DNA of 14,393 nucleotides, taken from assembly GCA_030017355.1 (NCBI GenBank), contig JASEIR010000041.1, positions 1-14,393 of the forward strand. The letters run 5' to 3'. This DNA comes from Actinomycetota bacterium (GTDB lineage: Bacteria; Actinomycetota; Aquicultoria; Aquicultorales; Aquicultoraceae). Of this stretch, positions 1 through 6,185 are shown in pieces (the first letter of the stretch is position 1; each line of letters opens with the position of its first letter). A program made the translations under genes and the position numbers. The notes under the pieces are model-generated. The model was not told the origin of the DNA. It did no database searches and saw nothing but the letters and a program-made list of their open reading frames with translations.

Positions 1-1
1 G

Positions 2-1267
2 CTCATCAGGCGGCGTCTAGGTATGGCTGATGATGAATTTTTAATAAAACCAGAGACGATCGAACAATTAAGCAGCCCTGACAGAAGGAGAATTGATCGG
101 ATAATTGATGATAATTTTATTACCGAGCACAACCCTTTTATTAGGCATATTGTGCGAAGGACACGGGATTTTCTTGAAAATACCATCAATCCCGAAACGG
201 GCGAGCCCTATTTGCAAAAAGTCGAAGTGGAATTGATGGGCGAGAGCAATGATGAAGCTATTGTTTTGCCGCCATATCTTAAGGAAGCTTATAGATATGC
301 TGAGGAATTCTGCGAACTCCTGCAAAAAAGAATAAAAAGCGGGGGCTTTTTGAAGACTTTGCTCCTAAAAAGGGTTGGCAGCACCATGATTGCAGGCAAA
401 AATACCGCAGAGAAAATGCTTTCTAACTGGGGTGACGTTATTGATGAGGAAGACTATGAAGAAGAGGATATAGCAGAAGAGAAATCCCTGCGGGAAGAAA
501 TCAAAAACATGAGCAGCGATGAAAGAACCTGCCTGGTGAAATTTATTGAAACTCTTAACGCAAACAAGGAAAAAGATCCAAAATATAAGCTGCTAGTTAA
601 ATTGCTGCTTGAAGAAAATTGGATAAAGCGAGGATGCATCATCTTTTCTCAATATTATGATTCAGCCTATTGGGTAGCCGAGAATTTGTCTTTCGATCTA
701 CCCCATGAAAAAATAGGTATTTATGCGGCTGGGGGTAAATCGGGCATATTTACCGGCGGCATTTATGAAAAACGAAGCAGAGAAGTAATTAAGCAGATGG
801 TCAAAAATCGGGAATTGAAGATTTTGGTTGGCACCGATGCTGCCAGCGAAGGGTTAAATCTACAGACTTTAGGCTCGCTAGTTAACCTAGACCTACCCTG
901 GAACCCTACAAGGCTTGAGCAGCGCAAAGGCCGTATTCAGCGCATCGGGCAGATTTATGACAAAGTATATATTTACAACATGAGATATAAAGGGTCGGTA
1001 GAAGACCGGGTGCACTCCTTGCTTTCTGAGCGGTTTGCCAATATACATAGCATGTTCGGGCAAATTCCTGATGTTTTAGAAGACGTCTGGATTTATGTTG
1101 CACTAAATGATATTGAGGAAGCAAAGCGGAAGATCGACGCTATTCCTAGGCAGCACCCCTTTGAATTGAGATATCATGTCCATGTGGGAAAAGTTGCCTG
1201 GGAAAGCTGTGCGAAAGTATTGGATAGCGGGGAGAAGAAAAAGCATTTAATGACTGGATGGCAATAA
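2..1267 (+). CDS. SNF2-type helicase, C-terminal part (5' end outside window)
   Basis: The frame is open to the left edge (no stop before the ATG at 23), so this is the C-terminal part of a longer protein; the ATG at 23 is probably internal. Counting from that ATG, residues 185-345 form a superfamily-2 helicase C-terminal lobe: a motif IV-like strand (CIIFSQY), motif V (VGTDAASEGLNLQ) and motif VI (QRKGRIQRIGQ, with both arginine fingers). This arrangement is typical of SNF2/RapA ATP-dependent DNA translocases; the Walker A and DEAH motifs would lie upstream. An acidic stretch (about residues 140-153, rich in Asp/Glu) precedes the lobe. The segment NPFIRHIVRRTRDFLE and the tail WESCAKVLD...GW resemble, from memory, large phage-defence helicases such as the phospholipase D-SNF2 anti-phage family or DISARM DrmD; this subfamily call is inference. 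The decayed HEPN-MNT genes downstream fit a defence island. Confidence 0.8.
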   Translation, partial: LIRRRLGMADDEFLIKPETIEQLSSPDRRRIDRIIDDNFITEHNPFIRHIVRRTRDFLENTINPETGEPYLQKVEVELMGESNDEAIVLPPYLKEAYRYAEEFCELLQKRIKSGGFLKTLLLKRVGSTMIAGKNTAEKMLSNWGDVIDEEDYEEEDIAEEKSLREEIKNMSSDERTCLVKFIETLNANKEKDPKYKLLVKLLLEENWIKRGCIIFSQYYDSAYWVAENLSFDLPHEKIGIYAAGGKSGIFTGGIYEKRSREVIKQMVKNRELKILVGTDAASEGLNLQTLGSLVNLDLPWNPTRLEQRKGRIQRIGQIYDKVYIYNMRYKGSVEDRVHSLLSERFANIHSMFGQIPDVLEDVWIYVALNDIEEAKRKIDAIPRQHPFELRYHVHVGKVAWESCAKVLDSGEKKKHLMTGWQ

Positions 1268-1288
1268 TTGTTATGGATAACTGACAAA

Positions 1289-1320
1289 CACATGTCACTT
1301 TGCCATGTGATAATCTTTTT
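1289..1320 (+). terminator. Hairpin with T-rich tail after the helicase gene
   Basis: CACATG (1289-1294) pairs with CATGTG (1304-1309) across a 9-nt loop, and a T-rich tract including five T's follows at 1316-1320. The stem is short and the tail starts about 7 nt after it, so termination may be weak. It lies 22 bases after the helicase stop and 40 bases before the next start codon. Confidence 0.35.
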
Positions 1321-1359
1321 ATCAAATTTAATATTCCCAGGATAAAAGAGGTGATAGAT

Positions 1360-2523
1360 ATGCCAATAAAGCTGCAGGCGGCAGAGGTTCGTAAATTTAA
1401 CAACTTCGCCGAGATCGAACAATACGTGAGCGAAGAAGAAGAGCGAGTAATCACTGTTCCACTAGAAAAATTGCTTAATAATAATGCGTCATTTGCGGAA
1501 GATCAATACTTTGGTGCTAGATCATCATGGTTCAGGTTTACTGAAGATGGATTCAAATCATTCTGTAGTGTTTTTTCAATCCCTTTTAAATTTATTTCTT
1601 CTTTACAAGAGCTAGATTTGGCATCAAAAGCCTTAAATGACTATATAAGACAAAGCGAAGTAAGAGAAAAAATGCGCAGGTTTCAGCTAGTAGTAGATAA
1701 ACCGTCTATGGCTGTTTTGGGTGTAACTAGTTTATCGTATCGACAATATAGCAATAAGGAATTTATTGAAGTGCTTAAAAATTCCTTTCCCAAAACAATT
1801 AATGAGTTTAAATTTACACCAAGCTATGTCATTAACACAAAATTATATCTGCGCGTGTTGTCACCGGATATCGAAGTCGGCTTAGTTTCAGGTCTAGGTG
1901 GGACAGGAACAGATGTTTCAAAAATAGGATTACAATTTTGCAACAGTATGGTTGGAGACAGTGCAATTAAAATATCGTTTTTTGTTTACCGATTGGTTTG
2001 TGCGAACGGATTGGTCATGCCCGCTGGTGGTTCGTCAGGAAAGGTTATACATTCTGGAAGTGAAGACACATTTGAAAAAAGGATTACGGCAAGCGTCAGA
2101 CCTGTTTTGATGAGAATTAAATCCGTTGCTTCCTGGATTACTGATCTTAATGGTATTGAATACAACCCTAAAGTATTGGTCGAAGCCGGCGGGGCAAAAA
2201 AGGTATATGACGTAATAGGATTGAGTAGATCTAACGCCAAAATACGCAAAAGCCTTAAAGGAAAAGCCATTACCCAATTCGATATAGAAGTAATATCTAA
2301 ATATCCTGAATGGTACGGCGGAGATTTATCAAGGAGAGTATTTGATTCGATATTTCGGTCAAATCAAAGTATGTTTGACTTTATTAATGTTTTTACAGAA
2401 TATGCAAAGAAGTTACCACCGCGTAGGCAAATGGAAGTCGAGGAGAAAACCGGGGAATTAGCTAAATGGATAATTGAAAATAAAAAGAAGCTTGATGCAA
2501 GGCATACGCGTGCCGAGTCTTGA
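1360..2523 (+). CDS. DUF932-like protein, phage/plasmid-type, function unknown
   Basis: A 387-aa soluble protein with no signal peptide or membrane segment. I place the start at ATG 1360 because AAAGAGGTG (1345-1353) sits 6 bases upstream. An in-frame ATG at 1300 would add 20 residues, but it lies inside a hairpin and lacks a ribosome-binding site. The central segment (residues about 155-230) carries VINTKLYLRVLSP, IGLQFCNSMVGDS and FFVYRLVCANGLVMPAGG. The pattern of a hydrophobic strand followed by R-L-V-C-x-N-G-L recalls DUF932 proteins, which are common on phages and plasmids and have no settled biochemical role. The C-terminal 60 residues are helical and charged (MEVEEKTGELAKWIIENKKK). 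It follows the helicase by 92 bases on the same strand and ends in its own terminator. Family assignment is by remembered motif only; it could be another mobile-element family. Confidence 0.7.
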   Translation: MPIKLQAAEVRKFNNFAEIEQYVSEEEERVITVPLEKLLNNNASFAEDQYFGARSSWFRFTEDGFKSFCSVFSIPFKFISSLQELDLASKALNDYIRQSEVREKMRRFQLVVDKPSMAVLGVTSLSYRQYSNKEFIEVLKNSFPKTINEFKFTPSYVINTKLYLRVLSPDIEVGLVSGLGGTGTDVSKIGLQFCNSMVGDSAIKISFFVYRLVCANGLVMPAGGSSGKVIHSGSEDTFEKRITASVRPVLMRIKSVASWITDLNGIEYNPKVLVEAGGAKKVYDVIGLSRSNAKIRKSLKGKAITQFDIEVISKYPEWYGGDLSRRVFDSIFRSNQSMFDFINVFTEYAKKLPPRRQMEVEEKTGELAKWIIENKKKLDARHTRAES

Positions 2524-2542
2524 TACAGATTTTGAGGTGCAG

Positions 2543-2574
2543 TTTTTAAGCATTCAAGCTTAAAAATATTTTTT
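2543..2574 (+). terminator. Intrinsic terminator of the DUF932-like gene
   Basis: TTTTTAAGC (2543-2551) pairs perfectly with GCTTAAAAA (2558-2566) across a 6-nt loop, followed by TATTTTTT (2567-2574). GAGGT (2534-2538) and ACCTC (2575-2579) could extend the pairing around the outside. It lies about 20 bases after the stop codon. The stem is AT-rich, so strength is uncertain. Confidence 0.65.
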
Positions 2575-2627
2575 ACCTCTATCGAGCCTTTTGGGAAGGA
2601 AAAAGGTGGAAAAATAAAGAGAAAAAA

Positions 2628-2718
2628 GGGACACCGTTCACATTCTCAACATACTTCCCTGGTATCTACAATTTTGCGTTTGTGAAGAACGTTCCCACTC
2701 GCCCAATCGCCCACTCGC
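2628..2718. repeat. REP-like imperfect inverted repeat plus short direct repeat in the 2524-2800 spacer
   Basis: GGGACACCGTTCACA (2628-2642) is an imperfect inverted match of TGTGAAGAACGTTCCC (2681-2696), with about 38 bases between. Abutting it, CCCACTCGC occurs twice (2694-2702 and 2710-2718), separated by CCAATCG. The GGGACAC...GTTC ends recall REP/IS200-associated ends, but no transposase is visible nearby. The rest of the spacer from 2581 to 2627 is purine-rich on the plus strand and shows nothing recognisable. Confidence 0.35.
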
Positions 2719-2740
2719 ACCGCACTTGCACATAACTTAT

Positions 2741-2773
2741 AGCATAATCTGAAAAATTTAAAATACTTATGCT
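2741..2773. repeat. Inverted repeat upstream of the HEPN remnant
   Basis: AGCATAA (2741-2747) and TTATGCT (2767-2773) form a perfect 7-bp inverted repeat with a 19-base AT-rich interior. It ends 27 bases before the HEPN ATG. Toxin-antitoxin operons are often autoregulated at such sites, so this may be the old operator/promoter. No well-spaced -35/-10 pair could be assigned. Confidence 0.3.
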
Positions 2774-2800
2774 AATCAAGCACTAAGGGAGCAAGAATCT

Positions 2801-3191
2801 ATGACGAGAAGGGTTGATGATCGGCTGAAGCAAACGGACAAAGATCTAGAACATGCAAGTCATGCTCTTAAAGATGGGGATTGTGAATGGTCTTGTTTTG
2901 CAGCCCAGCAAGCTGCAGAAAAAGCGCTAAAAGCTTAATATCAAAGCATTGGAGGAGGAAGCTTTGGTCATTCAACTCTAAAGATGCTCAATGATTTGCC
3001 TGGCGATATCAAATCTGAGCAGAAACTATTTAAGAAGGCGGCAAAGCTTGATAAATTGTACATTCCCAGTAGTTGCCAATGGTTTTGACTGGGGTGCACC
3101 TATGGATTATTTTGGAGAAGATGAGGCAGTACAAGCAATTATAGATGCTGGAGATTTAATAAATTATGCAAAAAGCTATGTTATTAAATAA
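2801..3191 (+). pseudogene. HEPN-domain protein, broken by a stop codon and a frameshift
   Basis: ATG 2801 has an AAGGGAGC site at 2785-2792. The first 45 codons read as a typical HEPN (PF05168) N-terminus: KDLEHASHALKDGD, then FAAQQAAEKALKA. A TAA stop at 2936-2938 sits where the family has leucine; TTA to TAA would explain it. Reading on in frame gives YQSIGGGSFGHSTLKML and KLDKLYIP, also HEPN-like. Near 3065-3080 the frame shifts by one base, and the last part (ANGFDWGAPMDYFGEDEAV, then a helix to the TAA at 3189-3191) continues the domain. The full domain would be about 130 aa. HEPN proteins of this class are small helical toxins or RNases paired with MNT antitoxins; the broken MNT gene overlaps its 3' end. 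As it stands no complete HEPN protein can be made. Confidence 0.75.
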
Positions 3192-3491
3192 AAATGAAGC
3201 TGTAAAAGACCTTAAAAATCTAGCTGCAAAAGCTACGGAAAAGGACGAGAATATAGAGAGTAATTATGTTTGGCTCTTTAGCCAAAAATACCTGCATCCC
3301 ATTTAGCGATGCCGACCTTTTGATAATTCTTAGAGAAAGTAAAACGAGCTTTATCGATAGAATTTCTCAATTATCTTCTTTTATTTATCGACGCTCCTAT
3401 TCTGGTTGACGTTTTTCCATACACCAAAGAAGAAACAAAACGAATACCGCTTGCAAAAATGGCAATTTCAGAAGGAATTGTGCTTTTATAA
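3178..3491 (+). pseudogene. MNT-type minimal nucleotidyltransferase, broken by two frameshifts
   Basis: Likely start is ATG 3178 (or in-frame ATG 3166), overlapping the HEPN end by 14 or more bases as in intact HEPN-MNT operons. Frame one gives NKNEAVKDLKNLAAKATEKD, then NYVWLF up to about 3277. The frame then changes and GSLAKN...FSDADLLIILRES appears: the nucleotidyltransferase signature GS-x10-DxD that binds metal and nucleotide. One explanation is loss of one copy of an 8-base TGGCTCTT repeat at 3268-3278. A second change near 3390-3397 leads to DAPILVDVFPYT and a helix ending in EGIVLL with TAA at 3489-3491. In the family, MNT proteins neutralise the HEPN partner by AMPylation or binding. 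The catalytic motif survives but cannot lie in a continuous frame. Confidence 0.7.
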
Positions 3492-3515
3492 TGCCTTCTT
3501 GTAACTGAGAGTGTT

Positions 3516-3605
3516 CTCATATCTACTCTCATAGATACTCTTCGGGCGGAAATAAATGATCGTGTTTTAAGGGAAGCTATATATGTCTATAATTTTAAGG
3601 GATGA
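3516..3605 (+). pseudogene. Possible remnant of a second nucleotidyltransferase C-terminus
   Basis: A stop-free stretch without a start codon reads LISTLIDTLRAEINDRVLRE, then AIYVYNFKG and a stop. The ending with an R-V-L-R-E-A-I-x-V-Y pattern resembles the last helix and strand of MNT-like nucleotidyltransferases, as if the tail of a second gene copy were stuck to the broken one. It overlaps the DUF2283 ORF start. Short length makes this tentative. Confidence 0.25.
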
Positions 3606-3765
3606 AGAGATTGCTGAAAGCGACGAGATAAAAGAGGGCGTAATTATTGATTACAGCAGAGAAGGTAAAATAGTATCCATAGAAATTGTGGATGCTTCAG
3701 AGCAAATAACCGACCCAAAAGGCATTTCTTATGAGCTGAAAGGCGAAAAAAGAATATCCGCGTGA
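3583..3765 (+). CDS. DUF2283-type small protein, probably N-terminally shortened
   Basis: A 60-aa ORF with a ribosome-binding-like AAGGGAAG at 3569-3576, 6 bases before the ATG. EEIAESDEIKEGVIIDYSREG followed by KIVSIEIVDAS matches the core of the DUF2283 family, small beta-rich proteins often found beside toxin-antitoxin genes and of unknown function. The family normally opens with a strand of the form YDxExDALYI. Here the in-frame codons before the ATG read GKLY after a TAA at 3568-3570, so the first strand is missing and the ORF may be a trimmed copy. It follows the dead HEPN-MNT pair on the same strand. It may still be expressed, but a folded domain is doubtful. Confidence 0.55.
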   Translation: MSIILRDEEIAESDEIKEGVIIDYSREGKIVSIEIVDASEQITDPKGISYELKGEKRISA

Positions 3766-3803
3766 GTTAGCTGATAAGTAGAAAGAGATTTGATTCTTAA
3801 GAT

Positions 3804-3833
3804 TTGAATTTAATCGATTAAATTTGAGATAAT
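3804..3833 (+). promoter_or_regulatory. Candidate hemW promoter with an 18-bp palindrome in its spacer
   Basis: A TTGAAT box (3804-3809) and a GATAAT box (3828-3833) are separated by 18 bases. The palindrome AATTTAATCGATTAAATT (3807-3824) is perfect over 18 bp and fills the spacer, overlapping the -35 box. Such a layout is typical of a repressor operator. GAGAT/ATCTC (3826-3830, 3832-3836) around the -10 adds a small hairpin. hemW starts 37 bases downstream with TAAGGA at 3859-3864. Confidence 0.45.
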
Positions 3834-3870
3834 CTCTAAGGTAAATCTTGGGAACCGTTAAGGAAAATTC

Positions 3871-4995
3871 ATGACCGCCGTTTATGTTCATATTCCTTTT
3901 TGCAAGCAAAAATGCAAGTATTGTGATTTTAACTCGTATGCTGCTGCTAGCTCGCTTTACGAGGTGTATATTGATGCGCTGATATCGGAGATCATTTTTC
4001 GCTCATCAGAGCTGCGCGATTTAAATGTTAAAAGTATCTATATTGGCGGTGGCACGCCAACACTTTTGACGCCGTTTCTATTGGAGAAGGTTCTCACTTC
4101 AATAAAGAAACATTTTTTAGTTGCAAAAGATGCAGAGGTTTCCATTGAAGCCAACCCTGAAACCCTTACAGCCGACAAAGCAGTGGCGTTAAGACAAATT
4201 GGTATAAATAGAATGAGTATTGGTTTTCAATCACTTGATAATGATTGCTTGAGAGCTCTTGGAAGAAAACATACAGCAAAGCAGGCCATTAATGCCTTTA
4301 AAGTAGCAAGAGAAGCTGGTTTTGATAACATAAACGTTGATTTAATATTTGGAGCTCCTGGCCAGTCCTTGGCTGGTTGGGCTTTAACTCTTGAGCAGGC
4401 AATCTCGTTGGAACCAGAGCATGTCTCGTGTTATGGCCTTACTGTTGAGCCCGGTACTCGACTTGAGCATGAAATTGCTTCTGGAAAGTTAAAAGTTGCA
4501 GACCAAGATTTGCAATCAGACATGTTCGTATATGCAATCAAGTCTTTAAATGAATCTGGCTATGAGCATTATGAAATCTCGAACTATGCCAAAGGCGGCA
4601 AGCAGTGTAAACACAATCTTGTTTACTGGAACAACGGTGACTATATAGGTTTTGGAGCCGGAGCGCATTCAAAAATTGGAAATAAAAGATTCCACAATGT
4701 TCTTGGGATAGAGGATTACATAAATAGCTCTCGCGATTATTCCTATACGGAAGGTGTTCTTGAGCTGACTATGGAAGGTGAGATGAGCGATACAATTATT
4801 CTAGGTCTTAGGAAGATGGAAGGGATTAGTCTAAAAGATTTTGAGTCATCCTTTGGTATCTCACTGCTTAATCTATATGCGGAGCAGGTTAAAGAGTTAA
4901 TAAGTGATGGTTTTGTTAGAATTGAAAATGGCAGGCTTAAGCTAACACAAAAAGGTATTCTCCTTGGCAATGAAGTGTTTTTAAGGTTTATTTAG
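3871..4995 (+). CDS. hemW: HemW-like radical SAM heme chaperone
   Basis: A 374-aa member of the HemN/HemW radical SAM family. The cluster motif is C11-x3-C15-x2-C18, followed by D-F-N-S-Y. HemN proper has a fourth cysteine at the position of this phenylalanine, so the protein is HemW-type: it binds heme and delivers it to respiratory enzymes rather than decarboxylating coproporphyrinogen. GGGTPTLL (SAM-binding glycine-rich motif) follows at about residue 62, then the conserved EANPET and GINRMSIGFQS segments. VDLIFGAPGQS and HYEISNYA are also family hallmarks. The last 65 residues form the C-terminal winged-helix part ending in LGNEVFLRFI. Length is normal. The start is supported by TAAGGA 6 bases upstream. 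In many Gram-positive bacteria hemW precedes the hrcA-grpE-dnaK genes; here it stands alone before rplM. Confidence 0.93.
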   Translation: MTAVYVHIPFCKQKCKYCDFNSYAAASSLYEVYIDALISEIIFRSSELRDLNVKSIYIGGGTPTLLTPFLLEKVLTSIKKHFLVAKDAEVSIEANPETLTADKAVALRQIGINRMSIGFQSLDNDCLRALGRKHTAKQAINAFKVAREAGFDNINVDLIFGAPGQSLAGWALTLEQAISLEPEHVSCYGLTVEPGTRLEHEIASGKLKVADQDLQSDMFVYAIKSLNESGYEHYEISNYAKGGKQCKHNLVYWNNGDYIGFGAGAHSKIGNKRFHNVLGIEDYINSSRDYSYTEGVLELTMEGEMSDTIILGLRKMEGISLKDFESSFGISLLNLYAEQVKELISDGFVRIENGRLKLTQKGILLGNEVFLRFI

Positions 4996-5009
4996 CAATT
5001 GACAAAGGG

Positions 5010-5035
5010 CTGGATTCTAGATACAGCAAATCCAG
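5010..5035. repeat. Hairpin after hemW
   Basis: CTGGATT (5010-5016) pairs with AATCCAG (5029-5035) across a 12-base loop. No T-run follows, so it is not a convincing intrinsic terminator. It leads directly into the repeat array. Confidence 0.3.
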
Positions 5036-5125
5036 TGTCGGGTACTGGAAATTGTTTGTAGCCAGTGTCAAGGTACTGTAAATTGTTAGTAGGCAAGGTA
5101 CTGTAAATTGTTAGTAGGCAAGGTA
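5032..5125. repeat. Short-period tandem repeat between hemW and the rplM promoter
   Basis: Two exact 25-bp copies occupy 5070-5094 and 5095-5119 (start AAGGTACTG, end TTAGTAGGC), with a six-base partial copy at 5120-5125. A diverged copy lies at 5041-5063 (GGTACTGG...GTAGCC). Copies one and two also share a CCAGTGTC lead (5032 and 5062), giving units of 30, 31 and 25 bases. CCAGT/ACTGG inside the first copy can form a small hairpin. There are no unique spacers, so it is not a CRISPR array. The array ends three bases before the rplM -35 box. Confidence 0.8.
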
Positions 5126-5128
5126 ATA

Positions 5129-5160
5129 TTGACATTTGGTGCGGTTTTTTATAGTATATT
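5129..5160 (+). promoter_or_regulatory. rplM-rpsI promoter
   Basis: A perfect TTGACA (5129-5134) is followed by an AT-rich TATAGTATATT block (5150-5160). TAGTAT (5152-5157) gives a 17-base spacer, and TATAGT (5150-5155) is the better hexamer with a 15-base spacer. The leader of about 60 bases contains TTGTGA/TCACAA (5165-5170, 5180-5185), a weak hairpin, and then GGAGG at 5214-5218, 4 bases before the rplM ATG. Confidence 0.7.
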
Positions 5161-5222
5161 CTGGTTGTGATATTAGCGTTCACAAGTAACAGCTTGCCTT
5201 TTTATGCACTATTGGAGGAAAA

Positions 5223-5666
5223 ATGAAGACTTATTGGGCAAAGCCAAAGGATATTAAAAGAGAGTGGTATGTAGTTGATGCAGCAGGAGTCCCGCTGGGT
5301 CGTCTTGCAGCCAAGGTAGCGACTATTTTGAGGGGAAAGCACAAAGCAATGTATACACCAAATATAGATGTTGGTGACCATGTTATAGTTATCAATGCTG
5401 AAAAGGTGATTCTAACAGGCCGCAAAGCGCAGAATAAAAAGTATTATCGCCACTCAGGATATCCGGGTGGTCTTAAGGAAATCTCATTTGAGAAAATGAT
5501 AGAAAGAAAACCTGAAAAGGTTATTGAGCTAGCTGTTAAGGGTATGCTGCCTCATAACAGTCTTGGCCGGGCTATGTACAGAAAATTAAAGGTTTATGCG
5601 GGGTCGGAGCATCCACATGCCGCTCAGCAGCCAAAGATGCTAGATATTAGGGCGGAAGGAGAGTAG
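5223..5666 (+). CDS. rplM: 50S ribosomal protein L13
   Basis: A 147-aa protein of full family length. The N-terminal WYVVDAAGVPLGRLAAKVA segment, the GDHVIVINAEKVILTGRK strand region and the C-terminal signature MLPHNSLGRAMYRKLKVYAG, then EHPHAAQQP, are diagnostic. L13 is an early-assembly 50S protein bound to 23S rRNA domains. GGAGG 4 bases before ATG 5223 predicts strong translation. It is the first gene of a two-gene operon: the rpsI start lies 3 bases after its stop. In E. coli this operon is repressed by L13 binding its mRNA leader; nothing in this leader is clear enough to claim the same. Confidence 0.98.
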   Translation: MKTYWAKPKDIKREWYVVDAAGVPLGRLAAKVATILRGKHKAMYTPNIDVGDHVIVINAEKVILTGRKAQNKKYYRHSGYPGGLKEISFEKMIERKPEKVIELAVKGMLPHNSLGRAMYRKLKVYAGSEHPHAAQQPKMLDIRAEGE

Positions 5667-5669
5667 TTA

Positions 5670-6065
5670 GTGGCTGAGAAAGTTGTCTATTACGGGACTG
5701 GTAGAAGAAAAGACGCGGTTGCTCGAGTTCGCTTAATGCCAGGGAAGGGCGAATACAATATAAATAATAGAAGCCTAGAAACCTATTTTGGTCGAAAAAC
5801 ACTGCAGACTTTAATACAGCAACCCTTCGAGGTTACTGGGACTAGCGGCAGATATGATGTAATTGCAACAATTATTGGCGGCGGAATTAGCGGCCAGGCT
5901 GGTGCTTTGCGTCATGGTATTGCTAGAGCCTTGCTTGAGGCCGACGAGGGTTTTCGTAGCGAGCTAAAGAAAGCCGGGTTGCTGACTCGCGACCCGCGAA
6001 TGAAAGAGCGCCGTAAATATGGCCTAAAGAAAGCACGTAAACGTCCGCAATTCTCCAAGAGGTAA
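5670..6065 (+). CDS. rpsI: 30S ribosomal protein S9
   Basis: A 131-aa protein, normal length. It opens with YYGTGRRKDAVARVRLMPG, has the GGGISGQAGALRHGIARAL core and ends in a basic tail RDPRMKERRKYGLKKARKRP with the conserved final SKR, which reaches the P-site tRNA in the 30S subunit. The start is GTG 5670, preceded by GGAAGGAGAG (5654-5663) inside the end of rplM; this and the 3-base gap indicate translational coupling. The operon is closed by the terminator at 6103-6139. Confidence 0.98.
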   Translation: MAEKVVYYGTGRRKDAVARVRLMPGKGEYNINNRSLETYFGRKTLQTLIQQPFEVTGTSGRYDVIATIIGGGISGQAGALRHGIARALLEADEGFRSELKKAGLLTRDPRMKERRKYGLKKARKRPQFSKR

Positions 6066-6102
6066 TATTTATTACTTACGAGGTTATACGAGATATTTCT
6101 TG

Positions 6103-6139
6103 AGGTTAGAGAAGTTTGCTTCTTTAACCTTTTTTATTT
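6103..6139 (+). terminator. Intrinsic terminator of rplM-rpsI
   Basis: A 12-bp stem (6103-6114 with 6119-6130, one G-T pair) is closed by a TTTG loop and followed by TTTTTATTT. It lies 38 bases after the rpsI stop. The following gene therefore probably has its own promoter, although I could not assign one with confidence in 6140-6175. Confidence 0.85.
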
Positions 6140-6185
6140 ATGGTAGTCTTCTAGGCTGGTCTTCATACTTGTTTAGGGTGGTTTT

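Noticed and set aside
1300..1359. Upstream start codon for the DUF932-like gene
   Set aside because: It lies within a hairpin with no ribosome-binding site, while ATG 1360 has AAAGAGGTG at good spacing.
2991..3191. Independent 66-aa gene
   Set aside because: Its second half is the C-terminal HEPN segment in a shifted frame; the first half is out-of-frame HEPN sequence with no start signal.
4999..5027. Promoter starting at the TTGACA directly after hemW
   Set aside because: No acceptable -10 box lies 16-18 bases downstream; the second TTGACA at 5129 is the better rplM promoter.
5032..5125. CRISPR array
   Set aside because: The repeats are directly tandem with no unique spacers, and no cas genes are nearby.
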